A DNA stretch of 64,000 bases from Lacticaseibacillus parakribbianus (GTDB taxonomy: Bacteria > Bacillota > Bacilli > Lactobacillales > Lactobacillaceae), in assembly GCF_025490915.1 (NCBI RefSeq), contig NZ_JANQBA010000007.1, positions 85,468 to 149,467 of the forward strand. Direction: 5' to 3'. Positions within the stretch are counted from its first letter, which is position 1. Each line of letters begins with the position of its first letter. The translations under genes and the position numbers were made by a program. Below the pieces are notes generated by a model that ran no database searches, was not told the origin of the DNA, and saw only the letters and a list, made by a program, of their open reading frames with translations. Below, piece after piece: positions 13,182 through 22,524 of the stretch.

Positions 13182-13894
13182 CGACGACGATCATGACCCA
13201 GGCGCTGGGCGAGTTCATCGGCACGTTGGTTTTGGTGCTGCTCGGCGACGGCGTCGTGGCCGGGGTGTCTCTGGCCAAGTCCAAGGCCCAAGGCGCCGGC
13301 TGGCTGGCGATCGCGCTGGGCTGGGGCCTGGCGGTGACGCTGGGGGTTTACGCGGCGGCCTTTCTCGGCCCCGCTCACCTGAACCCGGCCGTCACCCTGG
13401 CGTTCGCCGCAAGCGGCCACTTCCCTTGGGCCGGCGTGGTGCCGTTCATCGCCGCCCAGATGCTCGGGGCCTTCGTCGGCGCCGTTCTGGTGTGGCTTCA
13501 GTACTGGCCGCACTGGCAAGAGACCCACGACCAGGCGGCGATTCTCGGCACCTTTGCGACCGCCCCGGCGATTCGCAACCCGCTGGCCAACTTCTTCTCC
13601 GAGGCGCTGGGAACGCTGGTCTTGGTCTTCATGCTTTTGGCCTTCACCAAGGGCCAGTGGACCGCCGGCCTGGCCCCGCTCGGCGTCGGGGCGTTGATCA
13701 CGGCGATCGGCTTCTCTTTGGGCGGCACCACCGGCTACGCGATCAACCCGGCGCGTGACCTCGGGCCCCGCCTCGCCCATGCGGTCCTGCCGATCGCCGG
13801 CAAGGGCGGCGCCGATTGGGGCTACGCCTGGATTCCGGTGCTGGGGCCGGTGGTCGGCGGCACCTTGGGGGCCTGGCTGTTCAATCTGCTCTGA
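13178..13894 (+). CDS. glpF: Glycerol uptake facilitator
   Basis: The 238-aa MIP-family channel has six membrane segments and both NPA loops: HLNPAVT (about 68) and INPARD (about 189). The Asp after NPAR marks glycerol facilitators rather than water-only aquaporins. Its ATG overlaps the glpO stop (ATGA), so translation is coupled. It supplies glycerol to GlpK. Confidence 0.93.
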
Positions 13895-13952
13895 GTGGCC
13901 GCTGCCGGTCCGGCTACCGACTTGAACGGACCACTGCCGAGCCCATGTGCGG

Positions 13953-13968
13953 TGTTTCACGTGAAACC
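13953..13968. promoter_or_regulatory. parS: parS-type partition site 1
   Basis: TGTTTCACGTGAAACC differs from the Firmicutes parS consensus TGTTNCACGTGAAACA at one end base. It lies in the glpF-proteinase spacer. The identical 16-mer recurs at 54072-54087. Confidence 0.75.
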
Positions 13969-14045
13969 CCCGTGACCGGTCGCACCACGCCGCCGAACGA
14001 CTGGTGTTCCCGCAAGTTGGCCCGGTTGAAACCCGCCGCGACACC

Positions 14046-14092
14046 AAAAGAAGACCTGATTCACCGTTGCGTGGTGAACCAGGTCTTCTTTG
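14046..14092. terminator. Bidirectional terminator, glpF / proteinase
   Basis: AAAGAAGACCTG / CAGGTCTTCTTT plus an inner TTCACC / GGTGAA pair, between two convergent genes. Confidence 0.85.
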
Positions 14093-14111
14093 CGTGACTC
14101 AGTTCTTGGGC

Positions 14112-17100
14112 TTAATCCTGCTTGCGCTTGAAGCCGAACAGTCCAGCAACCGCTGCGGCTGCCGCCAGAACGACGCCCATCACGGCGACGTTCCAGGCGA
14201 CCTTCTCGCCGGTCTGCGGCAGGTCGGAACCCTTGCTGCTGGTCGAGCCGGTTGCGGCTTGCGCCGTCGTGCCGGTCGCGGTGCCGGTCGTGGCAACGCC
14301 GGTGCCGTCGGCGATTGTGGTTGCGGCCGAACCGGTTGTGCTGCCAGTCGCGGTCCCACCGGCGATGGTGCTGCCGGTGCTGGTGCCGTCGCTGGTGCCG
14401 ATTGCGTCGCCGTTCGGGGTGCCTGCGTCGGTCCCGGTCGTATCACCAGTCGTGGCACCGGTGGTGTCGCCGTCGTCCGTCCCGGTCGTCGTGCCAGTGG
14501 TATCACCGTCGTCGCTCCCGGTCGTGGTGCCGGTGGTATCGCCGTCATCCGTCCCGGTCGTTGCGCCGGTGGTATCACCATCGTCGCTCCCGGTCGTGGC
14601 ACCGGTGGTGTCGCCGTCGTCGCTCCCGGTCGTCGTGCCGGTGGTGTCGCCGTCATCGCTCCCGGTCGTATCGCCGGTGGTATCGCCGTCGTCCGTCCCG
14701 GTCGTCGTGCCAGTGGTATCGCCGGTCGTGTCGCCGTCGCCTGCGGCCTTCAGCTGGATCACGGCCTTGGTCGGGGTGCCGGTGTGGCCGAAGTCGTCGG
14801 TGGTGCGAACCAGGACGTTTTCGGACTGATCGATGGTGACCGGCGCGGTGTAATCCTGCCAGGTCTTGCCGTCGTCCGTGCTGTACTGCAGGTGGGTGGC
14901 CGCCTTTTCGGCTGCGGTCAGGTCCTTGTCGTAGCCGGCCGTCAGGGTCGCCTCGGTGCCGTCTGCGTTGTAGGTCACGTCTGCGGTGGCCTCTGCGGCG
15001 ACGTCCTTGGCGATGTTGGTCACATCCCCTTCGACCGCGTCGGAGGTGTTGCCGTACTGGTCGGTGGTGCGGAACTGCAGCTTGGTGTTTTGGGTGGTGG
15101 TCAGGCTGCCGTTGAGCGTGGTCCAGGTCTTGCCGCCATCGGTGCTGTACTGAACGCTGCGTTTCTCGTTGGTCGGTGCGTCGGCCAAGGCGGCGCCGGC
15201 CGTGGCGGTGATTTTGACGCTGCCATCGGTCAAGGCCGTGGTATCCGTTGTGACGGTCGGCTGGTTCAGCTTGGCGCTGTAGTAGTAGATCTTGAACGTC
15301 GTGGTGTTGCTGTTGTTCAGCTGATCGTACAGGGTGACGTTCATCGAGTTGGCGCCCTTGGTCAGCGGGTACTCGTAGGTGAAGGTCTTTTGTTCGGTGG
15401 TGTCCGTGGCGCCGGTGTTCAAAAGCGCGGAGCCCATCTGCTTGGCATCGATGATGTCGTTGTTGATCTTCAAAACGTAGCTAGCGGACATATCGTAGGT
15501 CCCGGTCAGCTTGTAGGTCGACTCGTTGGTGTAGATGTCGCCCTTGGCCTTGTTCAGCGCCACGTTCGGCGCCGTCGCGTCGATCAGGAAGTCGTAGGAA
15601 CCGCTGGTGATGATCTTCTGGCTGGTGTCGCCGGCGTAATCGCCGGAGCCGTCGGTCACGTCGTCGGTGGCGATGGCCGGAATCTTCAGCTCCTGGTTCT
15701 TGGTCAGGTCGATTTTGTCGAGGGTGACGGAGAACGCCCGGGTCTCCGGGTTGTACTCGGTGGTGTCGCCCTTGGCCTTGGCGTCGGCGATGATGTCAAC
15801 GTCGTTCAGGTAGAAGTGGTCGACCGGCGCGTTCAGGCGGCCGGCAATCTTGATGGTGCCGGTGCCGTCGTCAGCCTGCGAGGCGTAGTTGGCGCCGGAC
15901 GCGAGCATCAGGATCACGGCCAGGCCGCCGAAGTTGGCGGAGGTCACGACGTTTGGTGTGTCGAACTTGGCGCCGTCGGTCGGGGTGATCAGCTTCTGCG
16001 GGTCGACGGCAAAATCGGTATCGCCGTACGAGGCCACTTGCGCGGTGACCATGCTGGAGTTGCCGTCCTTGTCGGTGACCGTGATGTTCAGGCTGAACGT
16101 GCCGTAGCTGGTCGGCAGGTTGGCGTCAAAGGTGCCATCGGCCGCCATGTCGGTGGTGATGTCGGTCTTCGTCGCCGCCCCCGTCAAAGCCGTGCTCAGG
16201 CCGCTCAGGACGGAGTCGAAGGACAGGTCCGTCCCCATGCCGACGGTGTAGGTGATTTTGGCCACGTTCTCCGGGTTGGAGACCTTACCGGTGACCTCCA
16301 CCTTAGTGTCGCTGGTCTCGATCTCGTCGTTGTCGAGGGTCAAAACGGACTCAGGGGTGGTCTTGTTGGTCGTTTCGATGGTGCGGATGATGTCCGTCCC
16401 GGCTTCGTCGGTCGTGAAGACCCACTTGCCGTCCGTCGGTACCGCGACGGTCTGGGCGAAGCTGCCGTCATCCGCCAGCTTGATCGCCTTGCCGTTCAGG
16501 TACAGGGACTTGCCGGTGTACTCACCGCGCAAAGCCAAGTTGTTGGCGCTGTAATCCTTGTCGGCGCCGCTGATCACCTCGCCGTTGTACAGGTCGTACA
16601 GGGAAAGCCCGGTGTCCTTGGCGGTGGCGTCGTCGGCGGCGGCCCCGGCCTGGGTGACGGTCAGGTAGTTGTCCTGCTCGCCGTAGTTGTCGGCGTTGTC
16701 GTAGACGCCCAGCTGGATGTCGTTCTTGGTGGCGGTGTTGATCGCCGCCGCCTGGGCCGCGGTCAGGTCGATGGTGACGTCTTGTTCAAGGTCGTTGGTC
16801 GGGTCGTCCAGGGTGTAGTCGACGGTGTTGATCACGCCGTTGACCGCGACGGCCAGCTTGCCGGTCGTCGCCAGGCCGGACAGGTTATCCTTCAGCGTGG
16901 CCTTGACGGTGTAGGAGCCGTCCGAATTTTGAACCAGGCCGTCCTTTTCGATGGTCGCCGTCGGCTTGGTCGAATCGACCTTGATCGGCAGCACGGTGAC
17001 GTGCTTGCCCTTCAAGGCGTTGTCGGCCGTCGAGACGTCGCTGGTGGCCACCGCGGTGTCTTCGGTGTCGCCGGCGTCGGCCGTCAGCTCGGCGTCGGGA

Positions 17101-20100
17101 TCGGTGTTGCCGGAGCCCCAGTTGGAGGCGGAGATGACGTAGTAGTACTGGCCGTCCTTCACGGTTTCGGTTTCGCCGTTAATCGTCGCGGAGCCATCCC
17201 AAGCGTTGCCGTCGAGGCTGGACTGGTCGTACGTGGCCGCGGCGCCGAGCTGGGCGAACTGGCCGCCGGTGCTTTCCATCGCGTAGGACTTGAAGGCCGA
17301 TTCCTGGTAGAAAACGGTCCGCAAAGACTTGGCGTTGGCGTCCTTGGTCGGGTCGCTGGTGTAAATCTGGCCGCGGATGTCCTTAGCATTGCGGTACAGC
17401 GTCGCATGCACCGTCGCCGTTTTGATCGAGGATTCCGGCGACAGCGCGACGTTGTCCGGCACGATGTTGCCGTCGTTATCCAGGCCGAACGCGGTGAACT
17501 GATCCTCGTCGGTCGAATCGCCGTTGGCGTAGTAGCCGATGTAACTCTGCTGGAAGAGGTTCGAGTTGTCCGTCGCGGTGTCGGCGAACATGTTGGAGTC
17601 GTTGTTCCACGAGCCGTAGTAGCCCATGTAAGGCACGGACAGGTTCGTCACGCCGGCGGTATCGCCGACCGCGTCAAAGCCCAGGTAGCCTTCGACGAAG
17701 GACTGCGTGGCCGTCAGTGGAAGCGTCATTTTGATGTTGACGGTGGCGGCGGAACCGGCCGGCACGGTGATGGTCTGTGTGGCGCCCTTGGTGCTCAGGT
17801 CGCCGCCGTTGACGGAGGTGATGGCCAGGCTTGCGCCGAACAGCTGCTTGTCGTACATCTGCGCCGAATCGGTGTCGTTGTTGCCGTTGGTGTAGACACC
17901 ACCGTAATCGTCGAAGGTGTAGGTGGCATCCGCCTTGCCGTTGTTGGTCAGGGTGACGCCCAGGGTCTTTTCACTGGAATTGATCTCGTGCAGCGCGAGG
18001 AAGCCCTGCATGGACGCGGCGTTGGCGCTGGTGGCGACGACCAAAGACTTGGTCGCGTTGCCGACGTTGACCTCGCCGGCGCCGGCGAGGCGCGGCGAGA
18101 TGATGGCCGCGGAGCCATCGGCGTTCGGGTGGTCGGAATCAAGCTTTGGCGTCGCGGTGTTCATCAAAAGCGTCTTGACGTAGGCCGGAATCTGGTCGTC
18201 GGTCGTCTCGGCCGTTTGACCGCTGTTCATCGCGTCGTTGATCAGGTCGTTGATGGTTTTGCCAGAGGTGTCGGTCGTCGCCGCGGCCGCGGCGTCATCC
18301 CCGAACAGGCCTTCGTGCTTCAGGGCCTCGACGACCAGGGCCGAGGCCCCGGCGATGTAAGGCGTCGCCATCGAGGTCCCGCTCATGGACTGGTAGGAGT
18401 CGTTGTTGGCCAAGGACCAGATGCCGCCGCCCGGTGCGGTGATGTCGGGCTTGAAGTCCAGCGTCGAGGATGCGCCGATGGAGCTGAAGTAAGACATCTC
18501 GCCGCCAGTCGCCTGGGTCTTTTTGGCCAGGGAGGTCGAGAAGGTGTAGGTCGAGTCGCCGTCCGTGCCGCCGTCGAAGCCGGTGGCCTTCAGGAAGGCC
18601 AGGCCGTCGGAGTTGTGCAGCGCGATGGTCGGAATGCCTTCGCTGATGGAAAAGGCGCTGGCCGTGCCGTCGTCGGCCGCCTGGTTATCGATGATGATGA
18701 CGCCGGCCGCACCGGCCATCAGGGCGTTCTTCTGCTTGACGGTGAAGTCCAGGTTGTTGCCCCGGGCGACCACGGCGATTTTACCCTTCACGCCGCTGTC
18801 GAAGTCGGTCGTCGCGCCGTAACCCGGCAGCCCGTTCTCGCCGTTCTTGGCGAAGTACAGGGACTTGCCGGCGAACTCGGTGATCGGCGACTTGTTCAGG
18901 GAGAACTGCGCCCAGTCGGCGGAGAAAATCTGCTTGCCGGAGGCGTCGGCCACGGCGACCTGGCGGTTAACCGTGACCGTGTTGTCGGAGGACGCGACGG
19001 TGATGGCCGACGGGGTCAGGCCGGGGTTACTCTGCTGGCCGTTATCGTTGGTGTTGTTCAGGGCCGAGTCCGACGAGGCGTTGCTCGAGTCGGAGGAGCC
19101 GGAGTTGCCGGCCGCCACGGCGACCACGACGCCGGCCTGGGTGGCGGCGGTGACCGCCGCCTCCTCGGGCTCGGAGGTGTCGGTGTTGCCGTCCTTGCCG
19201 CCGATGGACATGTTGATGACGTCGGCGCCGAGCTTGACGGAGTCCTCGATGGCCTGGATGATGACCTCATCCCAGTCACCGCCGCCGTTGGAGTTGGAGA
19301 AAATCTTCATGTTGAGCAGCTGCGCTTGCGGCGCCACGCCCCGCACGTAGTCGATGTCTTCTTCCTCATCCGCGCTGGCCGCGGTGCCATCCGCCGCCGC
19401 GATCCCGGCGACGTGCATCCCGTGCATCGCACCGGTGCCGTTATCCTTGGAAATCTTGTTGGTGTTGTCGCCGTAGTCAAAGGAGTAAGGCACCTTGTCG
19501 GACAGCCAGGTCCCCTTGGTCCCCGTCGACGTGATCAGGTCGGTCATCTCGGCCTTGGTGTACTTCTCGTTGGTCGTGCCTTCCTCGCTGAGCTTGAGGT
19601 CCTTGTGGCTGGCATCGATCCCGGTGTCGATGATCGCAATGGCGGTGCCTTCGCCTTCGTTAGGCAGCTCGGAATCGGCGTTCCAGGCGGAGCTGACGTT
19701 GCCGGTCTCGTTGGCGGCTGCGTCTTCCTTCTCGTACAGGCTTTGCACCGAGACGCTTTGGACCTTCGGCAGGGCCTTGATCTTTTGGATGTCCTTGAAC
19801 GAGGCCTTGATCGCAAAACCGTTGATCAGGTAGCCGTACTCGTGGCTGACCTTGTTGCCGGTGATCGCCTCAACCTTGTCCTGCGTGGTCTGTTGGGCGT
19901 CCAGCACCTTGTCGGTCGCGGACTTGATCTGCGCGGTGGTCGCCGCGTCGCCGTCTGCGCGGCCGGTGTCCTCAATCGCCGCGTCCTTTTTCAGCTGGAC
20001 GATGATTTTGACGTCCTTGTTGGCAATCTGGCTGGCCGTCAGGTTGCTGGTGTCGGTGCCGGTGGCGGTCAGCTGTTCCTTGATCGCCGTCTTGAACTTG

Positions 20101-20297
20101 TCGTTGTTCTTGCTGGTCTTGGTGGTGGATGCCTTACTCAAGGCCTTTTGCAGTGCGGCCTTGGAAGCCGAGTCGATCTTGCTCGACTTGCTGCTGGTCG
20201 CGGCAATGACCTGAGCCAGCGGCAGCGTGTTCGCCCCAACCGAGGACAAGAGCATCACCGTCATCGCAAGGTGCGTCGCAATGTGTGTCTTCTTCAT
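14112..20297 (-). CDS. LPXTG-anchored subtilisin-like cell envelope proteinase
   Basis: The 2061-aa protein starts at the ATG at 20297 (GGGGGT upstream). A TTG 18 bases earlier is in frame but covers the ribosome site. It has a signal peptide (about 1-33), a propeptide, an S8 catalytic domain with D224 (IIDTGID), H292 (HGMHVAGI), N398 (AAGNSG) and S642 (GTSMATPYIAG), and a PA insert (about 500-575). Long Fn3/Ig-like regions follow, then a Thr/Gly/Asp repeat stalk. It ends in LPQTG, a hydrophobic stretch and KRKQD for sortase anchoring. The layout is that of lactic proteinases such as PrtP, which release peptides from casein. No prtM maturation gene is adjacent. Very long antisense frames are compositional shadows. 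Confidence 0.95.
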   Translation of the reverse strand: MKKTHIATHLAMTVMLLSSVGANTLPLAQVIAATSSKSSKIDSASKAALQKALSKASTTKTSKNNDKFKTAIKEQLTATGTDTSNLTASQIANKDVKIIVQLKKDAAIEDTGRADGDAATTAQIKSATDKVLDAQQTTQDKVEAITGNKVSHEYGYLINGFAIKASFKDIQKIKALPKVQSVSVQSLYEKEDAAANETGNVSSAWNADSELPNEGEGTAIAIIDTGIDASHKDLKLSEEGTTNEKYTKAEMTDLITSTGTKGTWLSDKVPYSFDYGDNTNKISKDNGTGAMHGMHVAGIAAADGTAASADEEEDIDYVRGVAPQAQLLNMKIFSNSNGGGDWDEVIIQAIEDSVKLGADVINMSIGGKDGNTDTSEPEEAAVTAATQAGVVVAVAAGNSGSSDSSNASSDSALNNTNDNGQQSNPGLTPSAITVASSDNTVTVNRQVAVADASGKQIFSADWAQFSLNKSPITEFAGKSLYFAKNGENGLPGYGATTDFDSGVKGKIAVVARGNNLDFTVKQKNALMAGAAGVIIIDNQAADDGTASAFSISEGIPTIALHNSDGLAFLKATGFDGGTDGDSTYTFSTSLAKKTQATGGEMSYFSSIGASSTLDFKPDITAPGGGIWSLANNDSYQSMSGTSMATPYIAGASALVVEALKHEGLFGDDAAAAATTDTSGKTINDLINDAMNSGQTAETTDDQIPAYVKTLLMNTATPKLDSDHPNADGSAAIISPRLAGAGEVNVGNATKSLVVATSANAASMQGFLALHEINSSEKTLGVTLTNNGKADATYTFDDYGGVYTNGNNDTDSAQMYDKQLFGASLAITSVNGGDLSTKGATQTITVPAGSAATVNIKMTLPLTATQSFVEGYLGFDAVGDTAGVTNLSVPYMGYYGSWNNDSNMFADTATDNSNLFQQSYIGYYANGDSTDEDQFTAFGLDNDGNIVPDNVALSPESSIKTATVHATLYRNAKDIRGQIYTSDPTKDANAKSLRTVFYQESAFKSYAMESTGGQFAQLGAAATYDQSSLDGNAWDGSATINGETETVKDGQYYYVISASNWGSGNTDPDAELTADAGDTEDTAVATSDVSTADNALKGKHVTVLPIKVDSTKPTATIEKDGLVQNSDGSYTVKATLKDNLSGLATTGKLAVAVNGVINTVDYTLDDPTNDLEQDVTIDLTAAQAAAINTATKNDIQLGVYDNADNYGEQDNYLTVTQAGAAADDATAKDTGLSLYDLYNGEVISGADKDYSANNLALRGEYTGKSLYLNGKAIKLADDGSFAQTVAVPTDGKWVFTTDEAGTDIIRTIETTNKTTPESVLTLDNDEIETSDTKVEVTGKVSNPENVAKITYTVGMGTDLSFDSVLSGLSTALTGAATKTDITTDMAADGTFDANLPTSYGTFSLNITVTDKDGNSSMVTAQVASYGDTDFAVDPQKLITPTDGAKFDTPNVVTSANFGGLAVILMLASGANYASQADDGTGTIKIAGRLNAPVDHFYLNDVDIIADAKAKGDTTEYNPETRAFSVTLDKIDLTKNQELKIPAIATDDVTDGSGDYAGDTSQKIITSGSYDFLIDATAPNVALNKAKGDIYTNESTYKLTGTYDMSASYVLKINNDIIDAKQMGSALLNTGATDTTEQKTFTYEYPLTKGANSMNVTLYDQLNNSNTTTFKIYYYSAKLNQPTVTTDTTALTDGSVKITATAGAALADAPTNEKRSVQYSTDGGKTWTTLNGSLTTTQNTKLQFRTTDQYGNTSDAVEGDVTNIAKDVAAEATADVTYNADGTEATLTAGYDKDLTAAEKAATHLQYSTDDGKTWQDYTAPVTIDQSENVLVRTTDDFGHTGTPTKAVIQLKAAGDGDTTGDTTGTTTGTDDGDTTGDTTGSDDGDTTGTTTGSDDGDTTGATTGSDDGDTTGATTGTDDGDTTGTTTGSDDGDTTGTTTGTDDGDTTGATTGDTTGTDAGTPNGDAIGTSDGTSTGSTIAGGTATGSTTGSAATTIADGTGVATTGTATGTTAQAATGSTSSKGSDLPQTGEKVAWNVAVMGVVLAAAAAVAGLFGFKRKQD
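14430..14740 (-). repeat. Coding repeats of the proteinase cell-wall stalk
   Basis: About seven to eight near-identical 36-39-bp units encode DDGDTTG[A/T]TTG[S/T]. They form the spacer before the LPQTG anchor. Length variation between strains is likely. Confidence 0.85.
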
Positions 20298-20389
20298 CGA
20301 AATACCCCCGAACAAAATTTGATATGGCAGCGCCCGTCGTCCAGCTCGTTCGGCTTTATTAGAATTCGGCTAGGTTTTGCTTAGAACGA

Positions 20390-20418
20390 ATTATATTTTT
20401 AGTTTTAAGTTTTTGCAA
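20390..20418 (-). promoter_or_regulatory. Strong promoter of proteinase gene
   Basis: Minus strand: TTGCAA (20413-20418), 17-bp A-rich spacer, TATAAT (20390-20395). It predicts a leader of about 87 nt. The surrounding 20330-20600 is markedly AT-rich and contains no gene. Confidence 0.8.
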
Positions 20419-20608
20419 CGACATTCACAAAAAAGTCATAATTCAATTAGTTTATTCGTTCTTGCATATTTATGCGTGTATACCGGCCGGTTTCGGGGAC
20501 AGTCGGTATTTATTCTCATTATAATTTATAAGCCGCCGGTCGCCGTGTCTCTCATAATTTACTAATTTAATAAACATTTTCGTTCGCCATTCTCATAATC
20601 GGGCGTCG

Positions 20609-20660
20609 AAAAGCCCCGGTTCCCTGCCGTGGCGAACGGGGAACCGGGGCTCATTTTTTT
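20609..20660. terminator. Terminator after flavin oxidoreductase
   Basis: GCCCCGGTTCCC / GGGAACCGGGGC stem with T7 on plus and T4 on minus. Confidence 0.85.
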
Positions 20661-20730
20661 CGAATCACCGGCGGCGCAACGCCGCTACGGACCACTGGCG
20701 AAGTCGGGCCTGGCCCTACGGCCGCGCCGA

Positions 20731-21912
20731 CTACAGCTTCTTTTCGAAGCCCTCCATCGGCGCCAGCTGGGCCTGGTAATCCGCGACGGCCCGGGCGTTG
20801 GTCGTGAAGTGAATCACCTCACCGAACGACTCACGCAGGTAGTCCTGCATCACCGGCGGAATCGCCAGCTCGGCCATGTCGGCCGGGCTGAGCTTGACGC
20901 GCAGGCTGGCGGCATCACCTGCCGCGACCTTTTGGACCCAGTTGGGCTCGCGAATCAGCTCGCGACCAAGCGCCGCAAAGTCCGCCCCCAAGTCGAGCGT
21001 CGCCTGCGCGTCTGCGGGCCGCTCGATGCTGCCGACGCCGATCAGCGGCAAGTGGCCTGCGGTAATCGCGGCGAACTTGGCCAAAAGCGGCTGCGTGTCC
21101 TGCTTGTCGTTGAGCGAGCTGCGCTTGTAGCTGCCCATCGACAGGTGGAGGTAGTCGACCAGGTCGCGAATCGCCGTCGCAAAGGCCAGCGTGTCGGCCA
21201 GCCGCAGCCCAGGCGTCTCGATTTCCTCCGGCGACAGGCGGTAGCCGACGATGAACGGCCGCTCAACCGCCGCGGCCGCTTGCTTGACGGCGGCGATGAC
21301 CGCCAGCGGCAGTGCCATGCGCCGGGTCAAGTCCCCGCCCCACTGATCGGTGCGGCGGTTGGCGTGGGGCGACAGGAACTGCTGCAGCAGGTACGTGTTG
21401 GCCCCGTGCAGCTCGACCCCGTCGAAGCCGGCGGCGGCCGCGCGGCGCGTCGCCGCCGCGAAATCGGCAATCAGCTGGTCAATCTCGGCCGCCGTCATCG
21501 CCCGGGGTACCTCGGAATCGGCCGGGTACTCGGCCGCCACGGCGCTTGCGCTGAGCGGCTGCTCGCCGCGCAGAATCTTGTGGTTGCTCTTGCGGCCGGC
21601 GTGGAAAATCTGCAGAATCGCGCGGGTGCCATCTTGGTGAATCGCGGCCGCGACCCGGGCGAGCCCGGGAATCATCGCGTCTGACGCCACCGACAGCTCG
21701 CCCTCAAAGCCCTTGCCGCTGGCCTCGACGTTGGCGACGCCAGTGATGATTAGGCCGGGACCGCCGCCGCGCCGCGCGTAGTAGGCGACCTCGTCGGTGG
21801 TGACCATCCCGTTGTGGAAGCTGGTCATCGTGGTCATCGGTGCCATCACGATGCGGTTCTTGACGGTCAGACCGTTGTGAAAACGGTAGGGTGTCAGAAA
21901 GTTTGTGTCCAT
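20731..21912 (-). CDS. NADH-dependent flavin oxidoreductase (old yellow enzyme family)
   Basis: The 393-aa FMN TIM-barrel enzyme has OYE motifs: NRIVMAPMTT, the VELHGANTYLLQQFLSPHANRRTDQWGG core with substrate-binding HGAN, and a C-terminal phosphate-binding segment. The family reduces activated alkenes and other electrophiles. The second ATG (21912) is spaced properly from AAGGAG; the first (21918) is too close. A HxlR-type regulator diverges from it, so induction by reactive electrophiles is likely. Confidence 0.88.
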   Translation of the reverse strand: MDTNFLTPYRFHNGLTVKNRIVMAPMTTMTSFHNGMVTTDEVAYYARRGGGPGLIITGVANVEASGKGFEGELSVASDAMIPGLARVAAAIHQDGTRAILQIFHAGRKSNHKILRGEQPLSASAVAAEYPADSEVPRAMTAAEIDQLIADFAAATRRAAAAGFDGVELHGANTYLLQQFLSPHANRRTDQWGGDLTRRMALPLAVIAAVKQAAAAVERPFIVGYRLSPEEIETPGLRLADTLAFATAIRDLVDYLHLSMGSYKRSSLNDKQDTQPLLAKFAAITAGHLPLIGVGSIERPADAQATLDLGADFAALGRELIREPNWVQKVAAGDAASLRVKLSPADMAELAIPPVMQDYLRESFGEVIHFTTNARAVADYQAQLAPMEGFEKKL

Positions 21913-22055
21913 TGTCATTGCTCCTTGTGCGTTGGCTTATTTTTTGTTAGCATTTTGTCGACGTAATTCAGTATACGCGAACCGGCCGATTGTGCGAGTA
22001 CCCACAATAAAGTCGGTCAGGCACCTGCAAGTAAGAAATGGAGCGAGACAACGTT

Positions 22056-22430
22056 ATGAGCAAAATTTACCGGTTGGGCATCGAGGCGACGCTGGCCGTC
22101 ATCGGCGGCAAGTGGAAGCCCGTGATCCTCTGCCACCTGGGCGGCGGTCCCCGGCGGCCGAGCTTCCTGCTCGCCAACATCCCAGGTCTCACCCAGAAAA
22201 TGCTGACGCAGCAGCTGCGCGAGCTTGAGCGAGACGGCATCGTCAGCCGCACCGTCTACCCCCAGGTGCCGCCCAAGGTCGAGTACGCCCTCACCGAACG
22301 CGGCAAAAGCCTACGCACCGTTTTGGTCGCGATGTCGGCCTGGGGCGAAAGCGCCATCGCCGCTCGCGCCGCGGCCGGCGAGGATGTCACCTTGCTGCAC
22401 CCGGAACACGACGGCTTCCTGCTGTTTTGA
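22056..22430 (+). CDS. HxlR-family transcriptional regulator
   Basis: The 124-aa winged-helix protein carries the HxlR pattern [16 protein letters not shown], then [21 protein letters not shown] and [10 protein letters not shown]. The ATG at 22056 is preferred for its spacing from GGAGCGAG. HxlR proteins often sense aldehydes, quinones or disulfide stress through a Cys; C26 in ILCHL is the only cysteine. It diverges from the flavin oxidoreductase and probably controls it. Confidence 0.85.
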   Translation: MSKIYRLGIEATLAVIGGKWKPVILCHLGGGPRRPSFLLANIPGLTQKMLTQQLRELERDGIVSRTVYPQVPPKVEYALTERGKSLRTVLVAMSAWGESAIAARAAAGEDVTLLHPEHDGFLLF

Positions 22431-22457
22431 GGCCGCCAGTCTGTCGCCAAGTTAGCC

Positions 22458-22504
22458 AAAAATGTCGCAGGCCCCCACCGTTCGGGGACCTGCGACATTT
22501 TTTT
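22458..22504. terminator. Bidirectional terminator, hxlR / purine permease
   Basis: AAAATGTCGCAGG / CCTGCGACATTTT with T7 on plus. Confidence 0.88.
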
Positions 22505-22524
22505 CACAATCTTGACGCGGCGGC

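Noticed and set aside
14004..20384. A 2126-codon open frame on the plus strand opposite the proteinase gene
   Set aside because: It is the shadow of a GC-rich, repeat-containing minus-strand gene; its translation is Val/Gly/Arg-rich without domains, while the minus strand has signal peptide, catalytic triad and LPXTG.
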